DNA of 64,000 bases from an uncultured Paraprevotella sp. Lineage in GTDB: Bacteria > Bacteroidota > Bacteroidia > Bacteroidales > Bacteroidaceae. Position 1 is the first letter of the stretch. Each line of letters opens with the position of its first letter. The position numbers and the translations under genes are program-made. Under the pieces are notes generated by a model. That model had not been told where the DNA came from. It did no database searches and saw only the letters and a program-made list of their open reading frames with translations. The stretch covers positions 1 through 64,000 of the forward strand of contig CALUFQ010000006.1 of assembly GCA_944319925.1 (NCBI GenBank). Direction: 5' to 3'. Positions 17,726 through 26,427 of this stretch are shown here, in pieces.

Positions 17726-19267
17726 TTACATGATTTTCTTCAGTAGAGAGGTGATGCTCACCTTGTCCTCGATGATGCCGCGCAGGTCTGCGATGTTCAC
17801 CCGTCGTTGTTCCATCGTGTCGCGGTCGCGCAGAGTGACGGTGTTGTCTTTCAGCGTATCATAGTCCACCGTCACGCAATATGGGGTGCCGACGGCATCC
17901 TGGCGACGGTAACGCTTGCCGATGGAATCCTTTTCGTCGAACTTGCAGTTGAAATGGAAACGCAGGTCGTTGATGATTTCGTGCGCCTTTTCGGGTAGCC
18001 CGTCTTTCTTAACCAGCGGCATCACGGCCAATTTCACCGGGGCGAGCGCGGCAGGCAGTTTCAGCACGACGCGTGTTTCGCCGTTCTCCAACTGCTCTTC
18101 CTGGTAGCTGTGGCACATGATGGAAAGGAACATGCGGTCCACGCCGATGGATGTCTCAATGACATACGGCGTGTAGCTTTCGTTCGTTTCCGGGTCGAAA
18201 TATTCGATTTTCTTGCCCGAATATTTCGCGTGCTGGCTCAGGTCGAAGTTCGTGCGGCTGTGTATGCCTTCCACTTCCTTGAAACCGAAAGGCATGTGGA
18301 ACTCGATGTCGCAGGCCGCGTTGGCGTAGTGGGCCAGTTTCTCGTGGTCATGGAAACGGTAATTTTCTGCACCGAAGCCCAGTGCCTGGTGCCAGGCCAT
18401 GCGGGTCTTTTTCCATGTCTCGAACCATTGGAGTTCAGTTCCCGGCTTCACGAAATATTGCATTTCCATTTGCTCAAACTCGCGCATACGGAAGATGAAC
18501 TGGCGGGCCACAATCTCATTGCGGAACGCTTTGCCTATTTGCGCGATGCCGAACGGGAGCTTCATGCGTCCTGTCTTTTGCACGTTCATGTAGTTCACGA
18601 AGATGCCCTGTGCTGTTTCCGGACGGAGATAAATCGTGGATGCGCCTTCGGCTGTGGACCCCACTTCCGTCTTGAACATCAGGTTGAATTGGCGCACATC
18701 GGTCCAGTTGTGCGTCCCGCTGATGGGGCACACGATGCCTTCGTCCAGGATGATTTGTTTCAGTTCGTCCAGGTTGTTGGCGTTCATCGCGTCGCTGTAA
18801 CGTTGGTGCAGGGCGTCGCGCTTCTGCTGGTGTTCCAATACCCGTGCGTTGGTCTCGCGGAATTTCTTTTCGTCGAAGCTGTCGCCAAATTTTTTGGCTG
18901 CTTTGGCCACCTCCTTGTTGATTTTCTCGTCGTATTTGGCAATCTGGTCTTCGATGAGCACGTCCGCGCGGTAGCGTTTCTTGCTGTCGCGGTTGTCAAT
19001 CAGGGGGTCATTGAAGGCATCCACGTGCCCGCTGGCTTTCCAGGTCGTGGGGTGCATGAAGATGGCGGCATCGATGCCCACGATGTTCTCGTGGAGCAAC
19101 ACCATGCTCTGCCACCAATATTGTTTGATGTTGTTTTTCAACTCCACGCCGTTCTGGCCGTAGTCATATACGGCGGCCAATCCGTCATAGATGTCGCTCG
19201 AAGGGAACACGAATCCATACTCCTTGCAATGTGACACTATTTTCTTGAAAACATCTTCTTGAGCCAT
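17726..19267 (-). CDS. glyS: Glycyl-tRNA synthetase (dimeric, class II)
   Basis: 513-residue alpha2-type glycyl-tRNA synthetase, which charges tRNA-Gly. Features include VFPSSDIYDGLAAVYDYGQNGVELKNNIKQYWW at the N-terminus, the class II motif 2 region (GIAQIGKAFRNEI), and the C-terminal anticodon-binding domain (PVKLAVMPLVKKDGLPEKA, RYRRQDAVGTPYCVTVDYDTL). I chose the ATG at 19267 (MAQEDVFKKIVSHC); the open frame to 19279 adds four residues. A -7 element lies at 19299-19306 on the same strand. Confidence 0.97.
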   Translation of the reverse strand: MAQEDVFKKIVSHCKEYGFVFPSSDIYDGLAAVYDYGQNGVELKNNIKQYWWQSMVLLHENIVGIDAAIFMHPTTWKASGHVDAFNDPLIDNRDSKKRYRADVLIEDQIAKYDEKINKEVAKAAKKFGDSFDEKKFRETNARVLEHQQKRDALHQRYSDAMNANNLDELKQIILDEGIVCPISGTHNWTDVRQFNLMFKTEVGSTAEGASTIYLRPETAQGIFVNYMNVQKTGRMKLPFGIAQIGKAFRNEIVARQFIFRMREFEQMEMQYFVKPGTELQWFETWKKTRMAWHQALGFGAENYRFHDHEKLAHYANAACDIEFHMPFGFKEVEGIHSRTNFDLSQHAKYSGKKIEYFDPETNESYTPYVIETSIGVDRMFLSIMCHSYQEEQLENGETRVVLKLPAALAPVKLAVMPLVKKDGLPEKAHEIINDLRFHFNCKFDEKDSIGKRYRRQDAVGTPYCVTVDYDTLKDNTVTLRDRDTMEQRRVNIADLRGIIEDKVSITSLLKKIM

Positions 19268-19298
19268 ACTCTTTCGCAAAATATTGATAAAACTTTCG

Positions 19299-19306
19299 CA
19301 AAAGTA
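19299..19306 (-). promoter_or_regulatory. -7 promoter element for glyS
   Basis: Read on the minus strand this is TACTTTTG, matching TAnnTTTG, about 32 bases before the glyS ATG. A -33 element is not evident. Confidence 0.5.
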
Positions 19307-19329
19307 CGCTTTTTCTTTTATTAAAATGC

Positions 19330-19337
19330 TATTTTTG
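19330..19337 (+). promoter_or_regulatory. -7 promoter element for parC
   Basis: TATTTTTG matches TAnnTTTG, 28 bases before the parC start codon, back to back with the glyS promoter element. Confidence 0.5.
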
Positions 19338-19365
19338 CGTTAAAAGATATATCAGCAACCCAATT

Positions 19366-22101
19366 ATGAGCGAAGATAAAGACGAATGGACGACCCCGGA
19401 CACGGAAGCCGACGGGGGGGAAGGCTCGCATGCAAACTACCATCCGGACGAAGCCGACAGGAACGGTGTCACGCACCACCTGAGCGGGATGTACCAGCAT
19501 TGGTTTCTTGACTATGCCTCTTACGTCATCTTGGAACGCGCCGTGCCGCACATCATTGACGGGCTCAAGCCGGTGCAGCGGCGCATCCTGCACTCCATGA
19601 AGCGGATGGATGACGGACGTTACAACAAGGTGGCCAATATCGTGGGGCACACCATGCAGTTTCATCCCCATGGAGACGCGTCCATTGGCGATGCGCTGGT
19701 GCAGTTGGGTCAAAAAGAACTGCTCATAGACTGCCAAGGCAATTGGGGGAACATACTGACGGGTGATTCCGCTGCTGCGCCGCGTTACATTGAAGCCAGG
19801 CTTTCGAAATTTGCCCTCGACGTGGTGTTCAATCCCAAAACCACGGAATGGAAACTGTCATACGACGGGCGTAACAAGGAACCGGTGACACTGCCTGTGA
19901 AGTTCCCGTTGTTGCTTGCGCAAGGTGTGGAGGGCATAGCTGTGGGGCTTTCCTCCAAGATTCTTCCCCATAACCTGAACGAGATTTGTGATGCTGCCGT
20001 CAACTATTTGCACGACGAACCGTTCCAGCTTTATCCCGACTTCCTGACCGGTGGAAGCATTGACGTGGCGCGCTACAACGACGGTCAGCGCGGCGGTGTG
20101 GTGAAAGTGCGGGCCAAAATCAACAAGATAGACAGCAAGACGCTGGCCATCCGCGAGATTCCATACGGGAAAACCACTTCAACGCTCATCGACTCCATCC
20201 TGAAAGCGGTGGAGAAAGGGAAAATCAAGGTGCGCAAGGTGGAGGACAACACGGCGGCCGAAGTGGAAATCCTGGTTCACCTGACACCGGGTGTCAGCTC
20301 GGACAAGGCGCTTGACGCGCTTTATGCTTTCACCGACTGCGAAGTGAGCATCTCGCCCAACTGTTGCGTCATCGACGATAATAAGCCTTGTTTCCTCACC
20401 GTGAGCGAGGTGCTGAAGCGTTCGGTGGACAACACCCGCGAGCTGCTCCGCCAAGAATTGCTCATCCGGAAGGGGGAACTTATGGAGAGCCTGCATTTCG
20501 CCTCGCTTGAAAAGATTTTCATTGAGGAGCGCATCTACAAAGACCGCCAGTTCGAACAGGCGGCCGATATGGACGCGGCCTGTGTGCACATTGACAACCG
20601 GCTCACGCCTTTCTATCCGCAAATGATACGGGAGGTGACGAAAGAAGACATCCTGAAACTGATGGAAATCAAGATGGCCCGCATCCTGAAGTTCAACAAG
20701 GAGAAAGCCGATGAGGCCATCGCGCGGATGAAGGACGAAATCGCGCGCATTGACAAGGACTTGGCCAACATGGTGGAAGTGACCAGCAACTGGTTCCGCA
20801 TGCTGAAGGCCAAGTACGGCAGCGAGCACCCGCGCCACACGGAACTGCGCAATTTCGACACCATCGTGGCCACGAAGGTGGTGGAAGCCAACGAAAAGCT
20901 CTATATCGACCGCGACGAGGGCTTCATCGGCACTTCGCTCAAGAAAAACGAGTTCGTGGCCAATTGCTCGGACATTGATGATGCCATCCTCTTCTATCGC
21001 GACGGGACGTACAAGGTTATCCGCATCAGCGAAAAGACTTTCGTGGGCGAAACCGAGCGGAGCAAGGCCGAAAAGCACAAGGCCGAAATCATCCATGTGG
21101 CCGTGTTCAAACGCAACGACAAGCGCACGATTTACAATGTGGTGTATCGCGACGGGAAAGACGGCAACTATTACATCAAGCGGTTCAACGTGACATCCAT
21201 CACTCGTGACCGGGAATACGACCTGACACAGGGCAAACCCTTTTCTTGCGTGGTTTATTTCACAGCCAATTCCAATGGCGAGGCGGAAGTCATCAAAGTG
21301 ACCCTAAAGCCGAGGCTGAAGCTTAAGAACATTTTCTTCGAAAAGGATTTCAGCACTATCGCCATTAAAGGCCGCCAAAGCATGGGCAACTTGCTGAGCA
21401 AACTGGAAATCCACCGCATCGGCCTGAAATCGCACGGGGGGTCCACGTTGGGCGGGCGCAAGGTGTGGTTCGACCACGATGTCAACCGCCTGAACTATGA
21501 CGGGCGGGGCGAGTTCCTGGGCGAGTTCTACAGCGAGGACCAGGTGTTGGTGGTGACGAAGGACAGCCTGTTCTACACCACGAATTTCGACATGAACAAC
21601 CATTACGATGAGGAAATCGCCCGTGTGGAGAAGTTCGTGCCTTCGAAAGTGTGGTGTGCTGTGCTCTACGATGCCGACCAGCAGAACTATCCTTACGTGA
21701 AACGTTTCATGTTTGAGCCGAGCCGCAAGCCGCAAAGTTTCGTGGGCGAGAACCGGGACAGCCGCCTCGTGTTGCTCACCGACGAGGCTTATCCCCGCTT
21801 GCAGGTCACGTTTGGCGGGCACGACAGTTTCCGCGACCCGTTGGAGGTCGATGCGGAGAGTTTCATTGGCGTGAAGAGTTTCAAGGCCAAAGGCAAGCGG
21901 CTCACCACCTACGAGACGGCTGCCATCACGGAACTGGAGCCGATCCGCCGTCCCGATCCGGGAAGCGAAGGGGAGGATGCCACCGTCCAAGCAGATGGCG
22001 TGGAGGGTGCCCCCGAAAACCTCGACCCGGATGCGGGGAAGAGCCGGGCGGATATCTTGGACGAGATAGCCGGGCAAATGAAACTGTTTGAGGACGAATG
22101 A
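19366..22101 (+). CDS. parC: DNA topoisomerase IV subunit A (ParC/GyrA family)
   Basis: 911-residue type IIA topoisomerase A subunit, which cuts and rejoins DNA. The breakage-reunion domain shows YASYVILERAVPHIIDGLKPVQRRILHSM (about residues 48-76), HTMQFHPHGDASIGDALVQLGQKE, and the catalytic tyrosine Y141 in SAAAPRYIEARLSKF. A long coiled-coil region follows around residues 440-480, then a beta-pinwheel-like C-terminal domain and an acidic tail. ParC rather than GyrA is favoured because no GyrA-box (QRRGGKG) is seen in the C-terminal domain. parE is not adjacent. Its stop overlaps the next start as ATGA. Confidence 0.9.
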   Translation: MSEDKDEWTTPDTEADGGEGSHANYHPDEADRNGVTHHLSGMYQHWFLDYASYVILERAVPHIIDGLKPVQRRILHSMKRMDDGRYNKVANIVGHTMQFHPHGDASIGDALVQLGQKELLIDCQGNWGNILTGDSAAAPRYIEARLSKFALDVVFNPKTTEWKLSYDGRNKEPVTLPVKFPLLLAQGVEGIAVGLSSKILPHNLNEICDAAVNYLHDEPFQLYPDFLTGGSIDVARYNDGQRGGVVKVRAKINKIDSKTLAIREIPYGKTTSTLIDSILKAVEKGKIKVRKVEDNTAAEVEILVHLTPGVSSDKALDALYAFTDCEVSISPNCCVIDDNKPCFLTVSEVLKRSVDNTRELLRQELLIRKGELMESLHFASLEKIFIEERIYKDRQFEQAADMDAACVHIDNRLTPFYPQMIREVTKEDILKLMEIKMARILKFNKEKADEAIARMKDEIARIDKDLANMVEVTSNWFRMLKAKYGSEHPRHTELRNFDTIVATKVVEANEKLYIDRDEGFIGTSLKKNEFVANCSDIDDAILFYRDGTYKVIRISEKTFVGETERSKAEKHKAEIIHVAVFKRNDKRTIYNVVYRDGKDGNYYIKRFNVTSITRDREYDLTQGKPFSCVVYFTANSNGEAEVIKVTLKPRLKLKNIFFEKDFSTIAIKGRQSMGNLLSKLEIHRIGLKSHGGSTLGGRKVWFDHDVNRLNYDGRGEFLGEFYSEDQVLVVTKDSLFYTTNFDMNNHYDEEIARVEKFVPSKVWCAVLYDADQQNYPYVKRFMFEPSRKPQSFVGENRDSRLVLLTDEAYPRLQVTFGGHDSFRDPLEVDAESFIGVKSFKAKGKRLTTYETAAITELEPIRRPDPGSEGEDATVQADGVEGAPENLDPDAGKSRADILDEIAGQMKLFEDE

Positions 22102-23003
22102 CCATGTGCTGCCCTGTTTTTGGATTTTCCTCGGTGCGCTTCCTGCGTGGCCTGTTTTCCCGTTTCCCCGGGAGGATGTTGTGGGTCGTGTGTCTCGGCA
22201 TGGGATGGGGTGTTCCCGCCTGTGCACAAGATGCCGGCGAGTTGCCCGCGAACCGCTTCACCACGCATGCCACCCTTTTCGGCGCGGGACGCAGCAGCCT
22301 CTACGAGACTTACCTTTCGCCTGTTACCTACACCGGCCCCCACGTGGCTTTCCTGCACGAGACGTTGCGCAAGACCCATTGGCTGGAAGGGCGCATCAGC
22401 ACGCAGAGCGTCGTGGACGGCTTCTTCAGCTATGCTTCCAACCGCTCCGGCAATTCCAATGAGATGGCGGGCAAGCTGAACTATGCCATCGGTTGGCATT
22501 ACAACTGGCTCTTGGGCGGCTTGCGCCTGATGGCCGGAGGGGAAGTCCATGCGGGGCTGGGCGCGATTTATAACACGCGGAACTCCAACAATCCTGTGCA
22601 GGCCAAGGCGGAGCTCGACCTTGGCGCGTCGCTGATGGCCATTTATCCTTTTTATATACGGAAAGTGCCTTTCACCGTGCGCTACCAAGCCACGGTGCCC
22701 CTTGTGGGCGGCATGTTCTCCCCGCGCTATGGCCAGTCTTACTATGAAATGTCGTTGGGAAACTATGACCGTAACGTGTGTTTCACCCATCCGGCCAACG
22801 CGCCGTCCATGCGCCATTTCCTGACGCTTGATTTTCCCATAGCGGGTTTCACCTTCCGCGCGGGTTATCTTTGCGACATCCGGCAGAGCCGGGTGAACGG
22901 CCTGCGAAGCCACATCTGGAACCACAGCTTCATGATTGGCTACGTCAAGCATTTCGGCTTCGTCAAGCGCAAGGAATCCCAGCATCGCCCGTTCATCCTA
23001 TAA
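22098..23003 (+). CDS. DUF3316-like exported outer-membrane barrel protein
   Basis: 301-residue protein whose start overlaps the parC stop by four bases. An N-terminal hydrophobic segment (RMLWVVCLGMGWGVPACAQ) acts as a signal peptide, preceded by an unusually long basic stretch. The rest is rich in alternating beta-strand patterns with many aromatic residues (HNWLLGGLRLMAGGEVHAGLGA type; the family motif YETYLSPVTYTGPHVAFLHE), as in DUF3316 proteins of Bacteroidales, presumably a beta-barrel in the outer membrane. The function is unknown. Another possible start is the ATG giving MLWVVCLG. Confidence 0.7.
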   Translation: MTMCCPVFGFSSVRFLRGLFSRFPGRMLWVVCLGMGWGVPACAQDAGELPANRFTTHATLFGAGRSSLYETYLSPVTYTGPHVAFLHETLRKTHWLEGRISTQSVVDGFFSYASNRSGNSNEMAGKLNYAIGWHYNWLLGGLRLMAGGEVHAGLGAIYNTRNSNNPVQAKAELDLGASLMAIYPFYIRKVPFTVRYQATVPLVGGMFSPRYGQSYYEMSLGNYDRNVCFTHPANAPSMRHFLTLDFPIAGFTFRAGYLCDIRQSRVNGLRSHIWNHSFMIGYVKHFGFVKRKESQHRPFIL

Positions 23004-23017
23004 ATTCCGTGCCCTAT

Positions 23018-24031
23018 ATGAAAAATGCTGTTTGTCTGATATTTGCCTTGCTCCTGTCCTTGCTTTTCCCGGGTTGCATCCGCGAAGAGGCTCCTGAAGA
23101 CACGCCGGTAAACAATTTCGAGACCCTGTGGCGCATCATTGATACCCAATATTGTTTCCTCAACTATAAGGAACAGGAAGGATGTCTTCCGTGGGGGGAG
23201 GTCTATGCCAAATACCGTCCCCGCGTCCACGACGGCATGTCGTCCTCGCAGCTTTTCGAAGTGCTCTGCGACATGCTTTCCGAACTGCGCGACGGGCATG
23301 TCAACCTCTATTCGGCTTCCGACGTGGGGCGTTATTGGAGCTGGCACGAGGACTATCCCGCCAACTTCAGCGACAGCGTCCACCGCCGTTATCTGGGCAC
23401 GGACTACCGCATTGCCGCAGGCATCTATTACAAAATATTGGATGACAACATCGGTTATATTTATTATGGCAGTTTCAGTTCTGCCATCGGCGACGGCAAC
23501 CTGGACGAGGTGATGCGCTACCTGCGCCTGTGCAACGGCCTGATTGTGGATGTGCGCAACAATTCCGGCGGCACGTTGACTTATGCCGAGCGGTTGGCCG
23601 AACGTTTTACCAACGAAAGACGGTTGGTGGGTTATATCGCCCACAAGACGGGTGCGGGGCATAATGACTTTTCCACACCGGAGGCCGAATACATCGAACC
23701 CTCCTCGGGCATCCGCTGGCAGAAAAAGGCCGTCGTGCTGACCAACCGTTCCTGTTACAGTGCCACCAACACTTTCGTGCGCGACATGCGTGAGTGTCCG
23801 CTCGTCACCATCATGGGCGACCGCACGGGGGGCGGTTCCGGCATGCCGTTCTCTTCCGAACTGCCCAACGGCTGGTCTGTCCGTTTCTCGGCTTGTCCCA
23901 TGTACGATGCGCAGATGCATCAGATAGAGTTTGGTATCGAGCCGGACATTGCGGTGTCGCTCACTCATGAGGATGTGTTGCGCGGAGAGGATACGATGAT
24001 AGAGGCCGCGCGGGATTTTCTGAAGCAATAA
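23018..24031 (+). CDS. S41-family (C-terminal processing type) peptidase, lipoprotein
   Basis: 337-residue predicted lipoprotein: MKNAVCLIFALLLSLLFPGC with the lipobox cysteine at residue 20. The S41 fold is seen in NFETLWRIIDTQYCFLNYKE (helical tricorn-like N-terminal part), GYIYYGSFSS, the core GLIVDVRNNSGGTLTYAERLAERF, VVLTNRSCYSATNTFVRDM (nucleophile-serine region), and TGGGSGMPFSSELPNG. These serine proteases act in the periplasm or on the cell surface. I chose the ATG at 23018 because it begins the signal sequence; the longer open frame to 22871 overlaps the upstream gene. No PDZ domain is apparent. Confidence 0.88.
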   Translation: MKNAVCLIFALLLSLLFPGCIREEAPEDTPVNNFETLWRIIDTQYCFLNYKEQEGCLPWGEVYAKYRPRVHDGMSSSQLFEVLCDMLSELRDGHVNLYSASDVGRYWSWHEDYPANFSDSVHRRYLGTDYRIAAGIYYKILDDNIGYIYYGSFSSAIGDGNLDEVMRYLRLCNGLIVDVRNNSGGTLTYAERLAERFTNERRLVGYIAHKTGAGHNDFSTPEAEYIEPSSGIRWQKKAVVLTNRSCYSATNTFVRDMRECPLVTIMGDRTGGGSGMPFSSELPNGWSVRFSACPMYDAQMHQIEFGIEPDIAVSLTHEDVLRGEDTMIEAARDFLKQ

Positions 24032-24063
24032 TTTGGCAGCCCCGATAAATATTTCTATCTTTG
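24032..24063 (+). promoter_or_regulatory. Promoter of the tRNA-Leu gene
   Basis: TTTG (24032-24035), 20 bases, TATCTTTG (24056-24063): an exact consensus match, immediately after the S41 peptidase stop codon and about 14 bases before the tRNA. Confidence 0.85.
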
Positions 24064-24077
24064 CAGCCGTCTATTTT

Positions 24078-24159
24078 GCGCCCGTGGTGAAATTGGTAGA
24101 CACGCCAGACTTAGGATCTGGTGCTTCGCGGCGTGTAGGTTCGAGTCCTATCGGGCGCA
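24078..24159 (+). tRNA. tRNA-Leu (anticodon UAG)
   Basis: Acceptor arm GCGCCCG (24078-24084) pairs with CGGGCGC (24152-24158), followed by the discriminator A. The anticodon stem CCAGA/TCTGG encloses CTTAGGA with anticodon TAG, reading CUA/CUN leucine codons. There is a long variable arm (TGCTTCGCGGCG region) as in type II tRNAs, and the T-arm contains GTTCGAGTC. The 3' CCA is not encoded. The accessory region begins directly after it. Confidence 0.97.
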
Positions 24160-24435
24160 CACGACAAGCTCTTAAGTGGTTGTCCTTAAGGGGTCTCGTT
24201 TTTTCCTTTTAGCAAAGATTACCTTTAGAGTCCCCGTGTGGCGGGGGCTATATTGGGGAATTGCCCCTTTCTTTTATCGTCAATGTTTAATGCTGTTTTT
24301 TTATGATAGATATAGGGGCAGTCGAAATTCGGGGGGGATTTAATAAATTTTGTGCGTGACGTAACGCCCCTTCTGTTCTCCATACGGCGGCCATAATGGC
24401 CGTTTTGTTTGCCATGCGGATGCCAAAACTGTCCC

Positions 24436-24603
24436 GCCTCGCAGGGGGACGAGCCCCGAAGGGGCGGAGGGGGTCTCACGCCCACGGGAACAACCCCGGA
24501 CGCATCCACGGACAACATAAACGGGTCGGAAAAAAAAGAGAGAAAAGTCACTCTTGTGCATGGGAAATCCCTCCGGCCCTTCGGGTCACCTCCCCTGTGA
24601 GGC
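24436..24603. repeat. Imperfect inverted repeat, about 35 bases per arm
   Basis: The arm at 24436-24471 starts GCCTCGCAGGGGG and ends CGAAGGGGCGGAGGG; the arm at 24569-24603 on the opposite strand reads GCCTCACAGGGG through CCCGAAGGGCCGGAGGG. The two agree at most positions. The 97 bases between include a run of A and no gene. This looks like the two ends of a small degenerate element or a mobile-type repeat. Confidence 0.55.
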
Positions 24604-24641
24604 GGAGGAGTTTTTCTTGCAGTCAACATTCCGGCCGGGGC

Positions 24642-24712
24642 GTGAACCCTTCCAACCTAAAGGGTTCACAGCAACTCCCTGTGGTTCAACACGTGTGAAC
24701 CCGTGAACCCTT
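24642..24712. repeat. Cluster of four GTGAACCC motifs
   Basis: GTGAACCCTT at 24642-24651, its exact complement at 24660-24669 (together a 10-pair palindrome with an 8-base spacer), GTGAACCC at 24695-24702, and GTGAACCCTT at 24703-24712. Four copies within 71 bases, about 90 bases upstream of the VapE promoter, suggest operator- or iteron-like binding sites. Confidence 0.6.
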
Positions 24713-24804
24713 CACGGCGGAAACTTGCTGTATAGAGGACGGATGGGCGGGACAGTCCATAAGCTTGCGCCAATCAGGAATTTTCAAGCCGTTCGGGGCG
24801 GGGC

Positions 24805-24835
24805 TTGACAAAGGCTTTTTCATGTTGTATATTTG
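24805..24835 (+). promoter_or_regulatory. Promoter of the VapE-like gene
   Basis: TTG (24805-24807), 20 bases, TATATTTG (24828-24835). Transcription would start near 24842, which places the translation start at the ATG at 24859 rather than at the upstream ATG-free extension of the open frame. Confidence 0.7.
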
Positions 24836-24858
24836 CAGACGGAAAACATCAAAAACTC

Positions 24859-26166
24859 ATGCCAATGGAACTCAAACTGATTGTCCGCCGCGCTGTCATG
24901 CGGTGGAAGGGGAAACAAGTCGTCGCCCGGAAGGCGGGAAACGTCGCCGCGCCCGTGCCGGAAACACCCGCGGAACGCCCTGTGGGCAAGGGCGTGGAGG
25001 ATGATACCGTCCCGCCCGCAGCAAAATTGGAGGACGACCTCGGGCGGTTCCTCTCCGACCGCTATGAGTTCCGCTTCAACCGGCTGACGGGAGCCACGGA
25101 GTTCCGCCATAAGGGTGACGCGGGGGAGGCGGCCTTCCGTCCTGCCACGGGCCGTGACCTGAACGCCATCTGCATGGAAGCCCATCGTGCGGGCATCCCC
25201 TGCTGGGACCGTGACCTGGCGCGCATGGTCAATTCCGCACACGTGAAGGCCTACCATCCTTTCCGGCAATACTTCGACGGCCTGCCCTGCTGGGACGGTC
25301 GCGACCGCCTGCACGACCTGGCCGCGAGGGTATCCGCTGACGCGCTTTGGGTACAGGCCTTCCACCGCTGGATGCTCGGCGTGGCGGCGCAGTGGGCGGG
25401 GCTTTCCGACGGCCTGCATGCCCAGTGCGTGGCGCCGTTGCTGGTCAGCGACACGCAGGGGATGGGGAAGTCCACCTTCTGCCGCGCGCTCATGCCGCCC
25501 GAGTTGCAAGCCTATTACTCGGACAACATCGACCTGGCCCGCCCCGAGAAGATAGAACGCCAGCTGGTGGAGGCCGGGCTGCTCAACCTGGACGAGTTCG
25601 ACCGCATCCCGGCGCGGAAGCACCCGTTGCTGAAGAACCTCATGCAACTCTCCGCCCTCAACCTGCGGAAAGCCTACGAGCGGCATGCCTGCGCCCTTCC
25701 CCGCATCGCCGCCTTCATCGGCACGTCCAACTCCCGCGAGCTGCTCACCGACCCGAGCGGGAGCCGCCGTTTCATCTGCGTCCTCGTGGAGCATCTCATC
25801 GACAGCACGGGTATCGACCACGCACAGGTGTATGCCCAGCTGAAGGCGGAACTGCTGCGCGGCGAACGGCATTGGTTCAGCCATGAGGAGGAAGCCGGGC
25901 TGCAGGCGCACAACGCGGCATTCTACCGCGTGTCGCCCGCGAGTGAGCTGTTGGGCCGCTGTTTCCGTGCGGCACGTCCGGACGAGGATGCCCGGCTGTG
26001 GTCGCTCCCCGACCTGTTCGAGCACGTGAAACGGCACCAACCGGACTGCGTGGCCGGGTTGAACCTGGCCGGTTTCGCCCAAGCCCTCACGGCGGCAGGA
26101 GTGGAGAAAGTGCATACGCGCTATGGCAACCGGTGGCGTGTGGTGGAAGTAGATGTACGTGGGTAG
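24859..26166 (+). CDS. VapE/virulence-associated E-family P-loop protein (SF3-like helicase)
   Basis: 435-residue protein of the virulence-associated E family (PF05272 type). Walker A is QGMGKST (K204), followed by ERQLVEAGLLNLDEFDRI with the acidic Walker B, KRxLKNLMQLSALNLRKAYER-like sequence, and FIGTSNSRELLTDPSGSRRFICV (sensor 1 and arginine finger). The N-terminal 70 residues are a variable linker. Family members are primase-helicase-like ATPases encoded by phages, plasmids and genomic islands. It is GC-rich, unlike the operon further right. The promoter at 24805-24835 decides the start; ATG 24865 is a close alternative. It lies in accessory DNA beside tRNA-Leu, with no integrase in view. 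Confidence 0.88.
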   Translation: MPMELKLIVRRAVMRWKGKQVVARKAGNVAAPVPETPAERPVGKGVEDDTVPPAAKLEDDLGRFLSDRYEFRFNRLTGATEFRHKGDAGEAAFRPATGRDLNAICMEAHRAGIPCWDRDLARMVNSAHVKAYHPFRQYFDGLPCWDGRDRLHDLAARVSADALWVQAFHRWMLGVAAQWAGLSDGLHAQCVAPLLVSDTQGMGKSTFCRALMPPELQAYYSDNIDLARPEKIERQLVEAGLLNLDEFDRIPARKHPLLKNLMQLSALNLRKAYERHACALPRIAAFIGTSNSRELLTDPSGSRRFICVLVEHLIDSTGIDHAQVYAQLKAELLRGERHWFSHEEEAGLQAHNAAFYRVSPASELLGRCFRAARPDEDARLWSLPDLFEHVKRHQPDCVAGLNLAGFAQALTAAGVEKVHTRYGNRWRVVEVDVRG

Positions 26167-26265
26167 AAGTCATGTGGGGAATTGCAAAAAGTCATTTTTG
26201 CGACCAAGTTGTAGGGAATAATCCGTATTTTTGTAGAATAGGAATCAGAGAAGGAGGATTACAAG

Positions 26266-26427
26266 ATGAAATTAGGGATTATCAGATGCCAACAGACTGA
26301 AGATTTTTGTCCGGGCAATGGTTGCCTTAAGGCGGTGAAGCACAAGAAAGGTGCTTTTGAAGGAATAGGTGAAGACATTGAACTGGTCGGCTTTACGAAT
26401 AATGAATGTCCGCAAATATCCAATTAG
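26266..26427 (+). pseudogene. CGGC-domain protein, truncated by the IS1595-family element
   Basis: The frame begins MKLGIIRCQQTEDFCPGNGC and continues LKAVKHKKGAFEGIGEDIEL and VGFTNN, the N-terminus of the CGGC-domain family (proposed metal/cysteine-binding proteins of about 110-130 residues). The protein then runs into the left end of the insertion element (from about 26402) and stops after 53 residues, before the CGGC motif itself would occur. No continuation is found on the other side of the element, so the gene is broken and part of it is lost. TATTTTTG at 26226-26233 may be its old -7 element. Confidence 0.8.

Larger units (their letters stand above)
24160..24858. other. Repeat-rich non-coding stretch between tRNA-Leu and the VapE gene
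   Basis: About 700 bases with no supported protein gene. After the tRNA there is a self-complementary CTTAAG pair (24171-24176/24185-24190) before a T-rich stretch, and GGGGAATTGCCCC followed by TTTCTTTT (24255-24275); either may end transcription. Two G+C-rich blocks form an imperfect inverted repeat (24436-24471 and 24569-24603), and four GTGAACCC copies lie at 24642-24712. The promoter of the VapE gene is at 24805-24835. Long open frames across this stretch have no protein-like composition. Confidence 0.6.

Noticed and set aside
24225-24698. Open frames across the stretch right of tRNA-Leu
   Set aside because: They run over repeat and palindromic sequence, with arginine/serine-rich composition typical of non-coding GC-rich DNA, and have no family match that I know.
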